NCBI RefSeq assembly: GCF_018691265.1
Contig: NW_024881313.1
Coordinates: 10,058,501 to 10,122,500, forward strand
Direction of reading: 5' to 3'
DNA length: 64,000 bases
Origin: Tyto alba
Taxonomy: Eukaryota > Chordata > Aves > Strigiformes > Tytonidae
Position 1 is the stretch's first letter; each line of letters opens with the position of its first letter. The notes beneath the pieces were generated by a model. It was not told the DNA's origin and searched no databases. It saw only the letters and a list, made by a program, of their open reading frames with translations. Of the stretch, positions 50,350 to 62,690 are shown one piece after another. The position numbers and the translations under genes were made by a program.

Positions 50350-50560
50350 AGAAGTTGGCAGATCCAAGTGGTAAGAAGTAATCAAAGTGGAGTACCCTTT
50401 CTGTGAACCATGCGTGTTCCAGGACACTGCAGCTTCATCAACAGCTTTGACAGATTAATTACTCCATACTTAGATACCAAACTCTGCCACAGGAAGGATT
50501 CAGAAGCCATCAGGCAAAATGTCACATGCACTTCAGGAATTAATACCTGTTAGGGCTCTA
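50350..50560 (+). mobile_element. Possible ancient CR1/L3-like RT fragment
   Basis: A plus-strand stretch gives SGVP near 50390 and, about 45 bases on in another frame, FINSFDRLITPYLDTKLC (about 50433-50486). The order resembles SGVPQGS...FINDLD...ADDTKLC of CR1/L3 reverse transcriptases with the A-D part missing. The similarity is short and gapped, so the call is weak. Confidence 0.35.
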
Positions 50561-50745
50561 GTGTCTCTGGTCCACAGAACTGTTCCTGTCTCACTGTGCT
50601 GAGAGGTATGTCTCCAGACACAATGGTTCCTCAGGAGATGTCTTCTGATGTTTTCTAATATCTTGGATCTATCATCTCAGTCTTACAATTACCAAAGGGC
50701 AGCTAGAAGGCAACAATATATCAGAATTCCAGAAAGTGTGGGTTA

Positions 50746-50838
50746 AAAAAAAAAAAAACAAAAACAAAACAACAAACCCAAACAAACCACAAAACAAATA
50801 AATAAACAAAATAAAAAAAGCAACCCAAACCCCAAACT
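50746..50838 (+). repeat. A-rich simple repeat
   Basis: A run of about fourteen A residues followed by 70 bp of AAAAC, AAAC and AAAT units. It could be an expanded retrotransposon tail. Confidence 0.8.
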
Positions 50839-51465
50839 CTTACCAGTTTTGAAAGGATGGAGTTGTCCGGGATGCTTTTTAGACAGTCGGAAAAGAAGTA
50901 CCAACAAAGTCTAGCAACACCATGTCATCTGTTCTTGTCAACAACAGAAGTATCAACTCCTCAGATAAGTTGTGGCCATCTAGTCATCTTGGATCCTGTC
51001 TGAAGATGCAGAGAGAGGAGTAGATTCTGTATTGTAAAGATTACACATACAAAGAAAATAGAATGGAAAAGTATACATCTAGTTGAGTATTGTTTTTCCT
51101 CAAAGACTTTTGAATGAAGAGTCTGTCCTTTAGTTAACCTTAGTAGTAACTACTGTTCTGAATGATTTGTTCTTCAATTACAAAAATCTAGCAAATGGTG
51201 TTTGAAAGTTATAATTTTGAACTTTTTATTCAATGTGTAGGGATCACATTTTAGCTCCAAGAAAGTATTTTTTTAATGATGTCTCTGAAGGTTGTCCATG
51301 CCTTATGCTGAGCATTCAGACTCTACCGAAAAAGAGGCAAGACATTTCGAAGGGAGGAAGGAGAAGGTTTACAGAAGTCTTAGTTCAAGCCTCAGCTCTG
51401 ACTTTTCAGTGTGAGAAATAGCTATATCCAGTTCATCATATAGAGCAAATAATTGCAGTATTATC
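50839..51465. other. Unique sequence, no gene seen
   Basis: Nothing recognised. Confidence 0.5.
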
Positions 51466-51469
51466 ATTC

Positions 51470-51900
51470 TGTCACGTCCCATTCAGATGAGGGAGGCAAG
51501 TGGTTTAGATTCATAAATCCCCAGTGGAGAGAGCAGTGGAGAAATAAGTCCCAAAGTCCGTGCACAGACATTTATTAATTTTCCATAATGTACTAATTGG
51601 ATATATGATAGCTAAGTACATAACAAATTATGGCAAGTGATATAGTATGCCTTGTGTTACTTAATGGTAATGAGGGAAAAATTAAAGAAGAGAGGTAGAG
51701 TGAAAAAAGAAATAGAGATCAGGGATGTCAGGGATGCATCCGTGTTGCTTGCTTGCTTCTTTTCATCTATTATTGCTTGCTCACTTTCACTCCTTGCCCC
51801 CCTTCAATATATACACACTTTCCTTGGGTCCATCCCCTAGGTCGATCCACATATTATGTGTATGAGGAGGAGTAAGGTGCTTTATGAAATGATGTATTTA
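51470..51900 (-). mobile_element. LTR-like sequence, distinct from the 46-kb LTR
   Basis: Starts TGTCACGTCCC, and the first 110 bp read like a U5 of avian LTRs whose plus-strand copies begin TGTCAC and carry a reverse polyadenylation signal (TTTATT near 51570). TATA-like words (51600-51650) lie upstream of it on the minus strand. Short internal repeats (TCAGGGATG units at 51719-51737; GCTT units at 51747-51758) fall in the putative U3. No target-site duplication or opposite end was found, so the far limit is unknown and may lie as far as about 52470. Family assignment is from memory of LTR starts and is tentative. Confidence 0.4.
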
Positions 51901-51902
51901 GC

Positions 51903-52550
51903 TTGATATTTTTAATATTCATTAGCCTATTCAGAGGTGTCAACTTTAATATGCATTTCATGGGTAATGAAGCAAAGGTCCTTGAAACTTTACAAGATGC
52001 ACCAGAGCATAGCTGTCCTGCCTTCACAAGACTCCCTCTTCCAGATGTGTCTTGTGCTAATCAGGCCACCTTATCAGCTCCAGGCTCCACGTTATTCATC
52101 GATGACTATAGTTTCATTACTTGTGAATGTTTGAGGCACTCTTCAGTTCAGAGGGCCTCCACTCCGCCCTCATCCCTTATCTCTTTCTCAGGCTGTTTTC
52201 TCAGTCCCTGGTTTGAGGAGTTACAAGTTGGCTCTTGCATATTCTATCCAGGTATAAGCTTTCTTAGGGTAGCTTCACTCCTCATCTTCACTCCAAAGAG
52301 GAGAGGCCTCTTGCATGCTAGCGGCCTTGAGAAAGAATCAAAGAGAGATTACAAATCAGAAGTATCATTTGAATTACTATTTTTAGGGTGTGTAATCTGT
52401 ATTGTAACTGCTTTAGCAAAGAGAATTTCAGAAGGTCAAGATCTATTCAGGAAGCATCAGAGCTACAATCCTCATGGGACAAAACACAGCAGTTCTTCCA
52501 AAAATAAACCCAGTTACAAGAAATCACTTTTTTTATTTAAGACTTTTTAA
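51903..52550 (+). other. Longest open frame of the window (215 codons), probably non-coding
   Basis: The frame opens with a hydrophobic stretch, contains a second hydrophobic segment around residues 155-170 and ends in a Ser/Lys-rich tail. I see no known motif or domain. It is markedly longer than expected by chance in DNA this AT-rich, but its first part also lies open in a second frame, and it adjoins or overlaps an LTR-like sequence on the opposite strand. It may be antisense LTR sequence rather than a gene. Confidence 0.15.
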
Positions 52551-55550
52551 AGCCCATCTATTAAATAGAAATCTGGCATGTCCTCTATCTTCTAAAGGCT
52601 CTAAAAATTGTCATGGAATGCATATTCTCTCTAACTGGTTACTTAAACTTCTTTGCTTTTGAGATGTCTGTGAACTACAATGATTTCCCAATAACTTTAG
52701 AACGTGGATATACAATTTAAATCAAAATCCCAGTACTGTGTGGTCCACTCTCCCAAAATCCAACACAGGCATGAAGAAGAATTCTAAGTGTAAAACATAA
52801 ATCCCAGGCAGAAATCCAGAGTTCATACTTCGTATATAAATACATTATGCACTGTTTGGTATGAAAATTTCCCAAGTATGCAACTTTAGTTTTTATTGGG
52901 GTTTTTGAGTTTGTTTTGTTTTGTTTTGTTTTTTCTAATGCCTGTGCAGAGACAGACATGTACAACCTGTTCTGATCCAAATTTAGGCAGGTAGATATAA
53001 ATCAAGTGTCTTAATTTATTGGAAAACACAGACTTTTTTTAGGACTTCAGTTGGTCATTAGACAGAAGATGGTGATCATCTTCCTGCTAATCTAATTCTT
53101 TTTATTCTGATGGGGTTGCAAAAGCTAGATTAGAGGCCATTGTTGTAAATTGGAAATGCTTGTCTTCCCTCTAGCTAAGGTAAGTGTTTGAGGCAAGCAA
53201 TTCCATCTGGTTTACTCTCATGTTAGACCAACCATGATGTTGCTGCCTTTTGGGGAGAGCCTGAGGGAGTGGTAAGCCATGCACAGACGAGCCCCAGAGT
53301 GATTTACAGCAAACTGCCCAGAGAGGTTAAATTCAGTGCCTGTCAAGGGAGAAAGGACATGTCTAATTTAGACATGCAGGACTTTCTTTAACTCTTTCTT
53401 TGACTGCATATAAAACATTAGGCATACCAGAGAGGCCTGTTTACTTGGTTCCAGAAGGAGCTTTTATATTTCTTCTCCCTGGAATACTCCAATTCCAGGA
53501 TTGCTGAGGCTGCTGAGCACTGTGAAAGTGTCGCCCATTTGCTTTTGGTAACATAGCAAGTGTGGAATATTTTTTGGTATAATAAAAGTTTAAAAGCCAA
53601 TGGAGAAGTGTTGATTCTGTTTGTGACAAAAGCTGCTTCATATATAAAGGAGCACTATATAATTAAGAAACTTATGTAATAGTGTCTAAAATATGTTATT
53701 ATTTTTTAAATCTAATATTTAGTATATGTGACATGCCATTGGTGGAATCTTTAGGAGCTGTAGTCAGTGTCACTAAATTGAGTCTTATTTGCTTAAGATT
53801 TGTCAAATAAATAAAAAATAAAATAAAAAAAAAAAAAGACAAAGATAATTTACTAATATAGTACTAACTACTAATACAGGATGTAAAAATTGGTTGAATC
53901 TAATGTGAAGGAATGAAAAAGTTTTCAAATAATATTTTTTTAAAAAATTAGCAGTCTGTATATTCTTGATGAGGAAAGTTATTAATAGCTGCACTCAGGG
54001 AGTAGTTCTAAAAACCTTCTTATTTATTCCTTTAACCTCATCTTCTATGGAAAAAAATCACATTAAAATAATCCATGCAAAGTATTTTTTTTTTCACTCA
54101 GTAGTTCACAGATGGATAATTCATCAACCAGTTCTCAAACTAAGGAGAAAAATTTTCTTCCTTTTAATTATAATGTATCTCTCACAGTAGCTCCTGTTTA
54201 GGACTGATTTAAAATTTGAAAAGGTGCACAAACAAAACTTCCTTTCTTCTGCCCTTTTCCCCTTGTAATCACAGTGAAAATGTTTTTTGGAGTAGCTTCT
54301 AGAAAGTATTCCAAGATAAGCAATAGCCGCAAGAATGTTAAAAGTTTGGAGGAGTTTTACAAAGAGGGGTTTAGAGTGAAAACTCTAAACTCTGCTTTGG
54401 GGACAAATTTGACTGTATCAGAGTCTCTTTATGTAACTTAGCAGCATGAGCTTGTCATATAAAGCAATTACTCATCAGTCACAAAGAAAAAGGAAGGTAG
54501 AGACTAGTGTCTTAGAAGTCTGTGCTGTATTAGCTACTTTTCTCCTGGTGCTTTTCCAGGAAAAACAGTTGTAGTGGATCACTACTTGGTGATTTAATGC
54601 AGAAACATTCACAATCCTAGAGGGTCTTATGCTGAAATATTAATGTCTTCTTCCTTTCCACCTTCTCCTCTCTCATAGTGTTTTTTGAGTTGTATGATAT
54701 ATTTGACACAAAAGGCTTTCACATTTAGGAAAAGCAAAGGATCCAGTAAAACACCTGGCTAAACAAAGACAATATGAATTTATTTTCTGTGGTTCACTCC
54801 CACCAATGTGAGTTAATTCATCTGTGTTTTATCTGAGTTGATCTGTCCTCATACTTGACCTAGTCATGTACTGACAACCAACTTTGTATTCAAACACAGG
54901 CATTGAGCTGACTTCATAACCCTACTGAAAGTAAAATAGCCAGATGTGCCTACATCAAACAAGACATTGATGGAGTCTTGTACAGAATTCTATACAAAAC
55001 CAACTAGGCCAGGTGAGAGGCTGTCCGGTACATTTCTCTATATTTTTGAGGGGGAAGAGGGTGGAAGAAAAGAGCAGAGCCATGTGAAAGTGGCTCAGCT
55101 GCCAGGGCCTGCAGCTGTGTCAACACCATGCCGTAACTGCCAAATGTTTCTGTGCCTGCAGAGAGCAGCTCTTATTCCTTCTGGGAATAAGGAGCTATTT
55201 TTCACAAAACATTGCCTTCCTTTTAATAGATGAGATATGTTAGGATCTGTTTTAATGGTTTAATGGACTTAAAATTACTCTTTATGGCCAAATTATGATC
55301 CTGTTTTGAAGTCTGCTGGGGCCAATGCAGACACATTGCACATGTAAATGAAATGACACTTTGAAGCAATGAAGCATCTGGAGAAGACACCACTGTCACT
55401 GTGCTCACACCAGATTCAATCTGTTTTATCTATTCCTTGTTTCATTCCTTCTCCACATATCTCATGGATATACATACTTAACTAAAGTTAAATAATGTGC
55501 AGCAAAGAAACTTATATTAAACATTTTACCAGATCACTTACCAACAGAAA
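52551..55550. other. Unique sequence, no gene seen
   Basis: Contains a (TTTTG)n patch at about 52910-52935, an A-rich patch at 53806-53838, and a stem-loop at 55167-55196. No gene recognised. Confidence 0.5.
55167..55196. repeat. Stem-loop with 12-bp stem
   Basis: AGCTCTTATTCC and GGAATAAGGAGCT pair with a single bulge around a 5-nt loop. It is too short for a typical pre-miRNA unless the stem extends beyond what I can see. Confidence 0.7.
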
Positions 55551-55551
55551 T

Positions 55552-55830
55552 AATCATAGAACAGCCCAGGTTGGGAGGAACCTTGAAAGATCATCTAGTC
55601 GAAACCTTCATTGACAAGGGACTCAAAATCAGATTATGCAGCACCCTGTACAATTGCATCTTGAAAATCTCTAGTGACAGAGACTCTAGCATGTCCCTGA
55701 GGAGATTGTTCTAGTGATTGATTATTTTTACTGTAAAAATTTTCTGTCTTATATCAAGATGAATTAGGTGGATTTCTTCAACCAAATTCATGTAGCTTCT
55801 GTATCAGATGATTAAAAAGGAAATTATGCT
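55552..55830 (-). mobile_element. CR1 LINE 3'-end fragment
   Basis: The plus strand carries the reverse complement of a CR1 3' end: AATCATAGAACAGCCCAGG, TTGGGAGGAACCTTGAAAGA, TCATCTAGTCGAAACC, then a diverged copy of the region encoding the end of ORF2 and the 3' UTR, including TCTCTAGTGACAGAGACTC and AAAATTTTCTGTCTTATATC. Insertions and deletions are numerous. A 5'-truncated dead copy. Confidence 0.9.
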
Positions 55831-58800
55831 AAATATTCATTGTTATTCTTGAGTCGGTAGAATCAAGAATAACCTAATCATCTAGATATCTGTCCCTATA
55901 CCTTCCACTCCCACAATGTTTAGCAATATTTGTTAGATCACAAGAGATACCAGGCAGTAAGTGAATCCAGGCATAACTTTAGGCAAGTCTTTATTGTGAT
56001 CCCTTTGTTACTTTCTCAGAGAGGTAAAAAATTTCCTTTATATCAACCTTCCTATCAGAAAGAGTCCTACTATCCTGTATATCTTTCTTGAGCTGTCAAT
56101 GACATTTGTATTTGGGAGCATTTGCTTTCCCTGAGTAAAAGATCAGTCTGTCCTGTCATCAATCCAATATTTAGACAGCCATCTTTAGACAGTTGTAAAA
56201 AGAAAAATTCAACTACTGATTGTTTTCACTAAATATATCAGTAGAAAAATACCTAACATTCTTAATAGTTTATTGATTGCTAACAATCTTTAATGGCATC
56301 AGAACATGTGATAGAGAGTGTTGGATTCAACTCTTTTTTTGAATTATGCCTTTTCTGACTACAGATACTAACATAGGTAAATGAGACTGCTATTTACAGT
56401 TAAAGCAGTGGAAATGTTGTATCTTAATGTTGTGGGAGATCTGTAATGTAGTCTATGCTTCTGCACAGACTTCTGTGTCATGCTATGGACTCTATAACTT
56501 TACTCATTTGGCATATTAAGCTAGTGTATATATTTCTGTGTTTTCCCACAAAATTTAACAGACAACATTTTAATGAAATTTTGTTGGTCTTAGTGATAAA
56601 CTAGTTTGGTGTTTGGTTTGGTTTTATTCAGTTGTCAGTTTCTCAAATGAAGATATTTGTGCAATACTGCAATGGGATCAATACAAGCGGTTTCTTTCCT
56701 TCCATCTACCATGTTCATGCAAGGAAGGAGACACACTCCAGACCTATGTCCTTTTTTTATTTGGATGGAATGTCAACTCTTCGACTGCTAAAAAAGGAGT
56801 CCACTTGTCTCCCTTTAGAAAGAAGATGGTAGTCTAAATAGCACTGCTTTGACATAGCTTTATATCACTACAGATATCCAGTGTTGGAGAGCCTCAATAT
56901 AGACCAAATTTCCAGGTGTTTAGTGAGCTATTTGGGCAGCAATGAAAGGAGTTGAATGATAAGGTGCATGTGGAGGAGTGGACCTCAGAGTAAGAGTTGA
57001 GCGTTTGAGCGTTGGTTTGTACTACAAGGTCATCTGACTTCTTAGTGCCTTAGAAGTCATCTAGTTCAAAGAATCACACTGTGAGAATCACTAATGTAGA
57101 CTATGGAACTGGATGTATTTATTTCTATGTAAAAGCTTTTTAATATAATCTTTTAAGAAAATAAATACCTTGAAGTTTCTTTTTTCTTTGTTTTCCGTGG
57201 GTATTTGATATCAGTTTAGAATAGAGTAGATAGATAGATAGAAGAGATATTGCTCATTTGATAGAAACTTGCTCTTTGAATTGAAAGGGAATGGCTTTGG
57301 AGGAATGCTAAAAATGTTTCTTTCCTGAAGACCAAAATGGAAACAATGCTTTTAAAGTTATATAAATGTTTTCAAAGGTAGAGAAACTGGATACATTCAG
57401 ATTTTTCTGTCTTAAAAAAGAAAACCAAACCAAAAAACAACTTATCTTTCCTGAGTTTCTTATTGTTAGTATATACATATTTGTACCAAATTAAAAAAAA
57501 AAAAAAAAAAAAAAGCACACATTTTATTTTCATTAACAGTGCTTTCTTTAATTTAGAAAGCATGCAACTATATTGACTCAAAATCCTGAATAACAAGGAT
57601 TCGGCTTTGCACAGTAACAACTTCAAAAATCTCTCAGAATAAATGTTATTGATTTAATCTTTCACTTGTAATATTCTGAAGTCAATTTATAGTAATACAT
57701 TATCAAATATCAAGCCACCTAAATCAGCAAGTCAGAAATTTGGCTTTAGCAATGGACTAAATTTCCTCTGCTATATCCAGCAAAGAATTGGTAATGAGGC
57801 ACAGAATGTTTCGCAAATACATACATACTCATAAGATTGTGTGTCAATGCATGTGGAAAAGATAAAAGTCTTCTGGAAGAAGTTCAAAGGAAATATCCTA
57901 GTAACTATGGAAATAAAAGCCCTTCTTGCCCTATGTTGAGAAAAAAAAAAAAATGTTAGACTAAATTAACATCTTCCTTTTAGTACCAGTTTGGCCAAAA
58001 CAGATTTGTCCTCCAGACTGATGAGGGTTTGAAAGAGATAATGATGAAATATTTCCATAAAACTCCAAATGCTTTTCTTATGACCTGGGGACAGACTTGA
58101 AACAAACAGCATCGTTCACTCACATATGACTGAAATCAAGCTCCATTTCAGAAAAGCTCTTCCTTACATTTGGCTGGAGTTCCAGATTTTGTGCCAAATA
58201 TGGGAATCAGCCATTTAAATTTTACTATGGCTCAGACTCTGGACTTTTACATAATAAATAAATAAATAATCTTTTTACGTTCAGTATTGCAGAAATTTCA
58301 ACTTGGAGTCAACAAATGAGAAACATGAGCTTCTATATTCCCGTCCTTACATAAACCTTTGGATAACATTTTATTATATTGAACATAACCTAATCATAGT
58401 TACATAAAGATGACAATACAAGGAAATGTTAAAAAGGACTGAAGTCACACAGTGTGAAATTTATACAAGAATTGTGGTCCATATAACATTCTTCAACCAT
58501 TTCACCACTGGAATAAGGATGGGCAGCAAAAGCATAGATGTAAAAGTTATATAGTACAACATTATGTATCCCATGCTACTCTGAAACTTCTCTTTATGTT
58601 TTCTTTGTTAAATGTAAAATTATGGGGCTTCTTTGTACTTTTTATTTACTTCTTTCTTCGAGGTTCATCGTTATTCTTTTATTTATCTATTTTTATTTTA
58701 TTCCGAAAAAGGAAGAGGGGGAACCTTGTCCACTTTAGTTTGAGCTACACCACTGTCAGAGTTTGGCAACTGGGAAATATTACTTGTCTAAGATTTCCTG

Positions 58801-61800
58801 TAAAACTCTAGGTATATTTTTGAATTTTGCTGTTAATTCTCTGAAGACAGTTCTTGAAATGCATCTGTTCTGTATGACTTCCCGAAAGTCTCATTTGCCC
58901 ATTTGTGAATTTTTTTCCTTCAATTTAGCCTTTCACCAATTTGTGTTTTCATTAGGTTACCAACTGACCTTATATGTCATATTATAAGGGGGATTACTTG
59001 CCTTTGTATCTACCAAATGTAAATAACTTGAAGTACTGAGTAGTATTTTTGTTCTATATTAATAATATTGTGTAAAAAGTATACTGGACTTAATTTGAAT
59101 GGGAAGATACTTGTGTATACTCGCTTATACTGTATTTTAAAGTGACAATAACTGGTTTTTAAACTTGAAGGATTTACTCCAAATTTTGAGCATTTTCTTC
59201 CCAACCCAATGAGCCACCAAGTGTTATGAATAAGTTCTCCATAGGTAAAATTTTATATATAAGTTTAAAAGAGAATTTCACCTTTCAGCCATCTCTTCAG
59301 GATTCTTACAAAGCCCATAAGGCCTTAAAGCTCTGTAAGAATTGAAATGACTGCAGAAAAGTGATATTACTGATTCCAACAGTCTCATCTCTGAGGCTAT
59401 TCAGGGCATAGTTTTTCAAGAGAGGTATAAAGCCACACTTGCAGTTTTTGATTCTGCATTATGAGTTTACAACATGACAGATGTAGTATCACTCAGAATG
59501 AATGGAGTTTACTGTAGGAAATAAGTAACAGTAGTATTTACTTATCTTTATCAGAAAGGCTTTTAATTTCTCTAACAGTTTCCAGGAGAAGCAACTCAAA
59601 ACACTTTTCTCAGATTTCAGGAAAGAACTAATGGGTCTTAGTTACCAACATCTTTTCTGTATGTCAAGAATAGAACTTAAGATAGCAATGAAATGGTTAG
59701 ACTGCTGTGCTCCAAAGTTCAATCAAAGGTATTATTCTATTTTGTTTTCTTCACATGTAGTTAATTGTGTGAATGCTTAACCTATGCCCACAAAAACTAA
59801 GCAAAGCAAAAAAAACTCCACAACATATGTTTCTGGCTTTATTCTATGTCCTTATATTTCCCTACGTAAAATGAAAATTGTTACGATTGCCAACTCAATA
59901 GACATAATGAATAGCTTTTTCCAATTTGGGTCTGTGGCCCTAGGCAGAGATAAAGCTCTAAGATCATCCCATTCTCCTTTTCTAATACATAATTATTTCT
60001 CCTACAGTAACACCTTGGAGCCATAATCAAGCCTGAGATACCCTGATGCTACACAGCATGCAATTACAGAATAAAAAGAGGTCTCTGCCTCACTGCACTG
60101 ATGCACAGAGTAGTAAAAAGAGAGACATGAGATGGGTAGAGACTTATGCAAGAAGAGCATGAAAAGAGAATTGATATTAGACAGCCCATGACAGTCAGAG
60201 GGCTCTCTGTGTATGTGGTTAGGTTTTTGCATTGCATAGGTTAAGTTTTGCAGGCTGGGTTGCAGAAGAAGAGAGAAGTAACTTTTCAGACCTTTATGGG
60301 GTGCTCCTCTCCCATGGCTGTGGGTGCCAAGGCTGTGATTGCACTTGCAGCTTTCTGACAGAGCAAAGCACTTGTAGCTGTTCCAAAATCCTCAACCATG
60401 CTGTTTTGATGGTTGGTTTCCTCAGCAAAGGGTGCTTGAAAAGCAGAGCTATTTGTGATGCATTTCCTGCCTTGCAGGGCTTGAAGAAAGAGATCTCTCA
60501 ATTTACTATTTACTTTGTGTTTAAAAAGTGAATTTACTACAATTTTGAACTGTCCCTCAGCAGTTTAGTATAATAACACAAACAGGGTGCTGCTGTTACA
60601 TATAAGAGGAAGTCTAAAGACAGAAGCAGTGCATTTCAAACTCACTTAAAACTAATTACCAATGTAAAATTCTACTTTCTCATCTACACTTTTCTTCTAA
60701 GTATATCTGCATTCATAAACTTTGAGAGCTTGTGAATACTATTCTATTCATAATTATTCTTCCATGCAGTCTTCTAATTACAGGAGGTAAATTTCTTAAA
60801 AGATAATTCAATTTTTAAATTGACAAAAGAACCCCTCTGACAAAGTTAAGGTTATCTGAATATGCAACAGGATCACAATACTTCTTGTGAGGTTTTAAAG
60901 GCAAACGGACTCAGGAGGATGAGAAAGATTTTATAATATTGCTACTGTGCTTTCAGAGAACCCACAGGGTATCCTCATCTATACTGTGCCATAAATCTTT
61001 ACTTTAGTTTGGGTAATCTCAATTATCCAACAGCATGCACTGGGGTAGACAGCAAACCAGTCTTCAATATCAAAACAGAGAATAAAAATAATCCGTTCTT
61101 TTTCCAGAGTTATTTCATGCCCTTCGCTTCAGCTGACTGCTTCTATTTTTACTTTTACCCTTAGTGTCAGATGTGCTATTTCTATATGAAAAAATAGCCA
61201 TGGAAAACTAGACTTGATCTTTCCACTTTTTAAAGAGATCTAATAGTCTTATTCTACTATTTCTTTTAAGATATATTCTAAACCATAGTACGTAAAAATT
61301 GTACTATACAACCTGGTGACCTAGCTGTAACTACGAGTACTTTTCTGCACAATGTTCTCTCACTAGTGTATTTTCTTTATGCTATTCTGGAGTCCATTAT
61401 AATGATGATCATATCTGGATGATAAACAGGATGTGTCTCTACCCCTTTCAGATCAGTATAAAGTTAGAAAAAGGTCTTTTCAACTTCTTTGCTAACTAGT
61501 GATATGCACTATGCTGTTCCAAATTAAGCTTGTTTTTATATCCCAGTGAGGGAGTTAACACTGATAGGAAAGTTAAACATATAAGGTAAGATGTCATAAT
61601 AATGAATAAGTTACATCATACTGCTTCTTCCTTAACCCCTCCTTTTGTTTAAGGGGTTTCCAAGTAAGTTAGAGCAACAGGTGCTCTAAAGTGGGTGCAA
61701 AGCTGATGGGGTAACTGTACCAGGTCAGTAAGAATCAGTTGCTAGCTGTCTCATTGGAAGGATGTGTTCATTGAAGGTTTTCCTTTGTCTTCTCTGTTTC

Positions 61801-62400
61801 TGGTACTGTACTGTATTTCAGCAAGGGCCAATAGAATAAATAGTATGTTTACTGTACTGTCCAGCAGTTGCAAGTGAAGAGTAGCTACAACTCCTCTGTA
61901 AGATGGATTTGTAATTCAAGGTATCTTAGTAAACTTGATTTTGCATTGAAATTTCATTTTATTTTGTTTTTTTTTTTAAATATGTGCAATGTTCTGTCCT
62001 TGGTAGAAATCATCAAATGTGGAAAGACAGCTTGGAGATTTGCTGTTAAGTAGTACTAGTTCCTGAGAAAAGGACATTGTTTACTCTGAATTACAAACTG
62101 AATGTGAACCAACAGTTTCATACTGCTATTAAAACAAACATCTTAGGAAGTGGATAAAGGAACATCACGTGTAATGCATTCAGTATAGCATCTCTATTTT
62201 ATCTACTACTACAGTATTAGTAGCAGCTGGAGTATTTTGTTCCCTTTTGGATATCACACTGGAGAAATGCTATTAGAAATTGTATAGACAGCAGACAATC
62301 TTATTGCAAATTTTGAAAACTTGACCTATGAGGTAAAAGCTGAAAGAAGCGGTCATTCAGTTTAGAGAACTAAAAACTGCAGGGTGATGGGAATCTTCCA
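55831..62400. other. Unique sequence, no gene seen
   Basis: Simple repeats only: (GATA)n at about 57226-57241, an A run at 57491-57514, and (AAAT)n at 58251-58269. A CR1-tail-like word near 57068-57090 is too short to call. Overlapping open frames at 60232-60531 resemble nothing known. Confidence 0.5.
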
Positions 62401-62404
62401 ATAT

Positions 62405-62496
62405 CGTAGTGTTGTCTACAAAGAAGAAAGGAGCACAATGGTTATTCTCCATTGTGATTATGATAAGGAATAACCAGTAGACAGCACAATACTACA
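62405..62496. repeat. Nested inverted repeats
   Basis: Three complementary pairs lie within 92 bp: TGTTGTCTAC (62410-62419) with GTAGACAGCA (62477-62486, one mismatch); GGTTATTC (62440-62447) with GAATAACC (62468-62475); and the perfect hairpin CACAATGG (62434-62441) with CCATTGTG (62449-62456). The third overlaps the second, so the two folds are mutually exclusive. Confidence 0.8.
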
Positions 62497-62554
62497 ATAA
62501 GGCAGATTTTAACAGTTTATCTAAGCATCATATAGGGAGTAGGGACAGTGAAGA

Positions 62555-62690
62555 ATGGGAACAAACAAAAAGTTTAACCCAATTAGACAAACATAGTGGG
62601 AATGATTTAGAAATAATTACATCTGCCATGGAACAAGATGTTGGACTGGATGAGTTTACAGGGTGTCTTTCATACTTATTGTTTTGTATT
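62555..62690 (+). mobile_element. Ancient CR1 3'-end fragment
   Basis: AATTAGACAAACATAGTGGG, ATGATTTAGAAATAATTACA and ATGTTGGACTGGATGAGTTT occur in the order and spacing of the end of old CR1/L3 elements (ttggacaaacatctgt...gggatggtttagataat...ggttggactagatgatctt), followed by a degraded GGGTGTCTTTC. Strongly diverged. Confidence 0.55.

Noticed and set aside
46041..52470. The two LTR-like sequences as the ends of one provirus
   Set aside because: They share orientation and are about 5.4 kb apart, but their U5 and R sequences differ and no gag, pol or env similarity lies between them.
57030..57095. CR1 tail fragment
   Set aside because: Contains GTCATCTAGTTCAAAGAATCAC-like words, but order and length are insufficient to separate it from chance.
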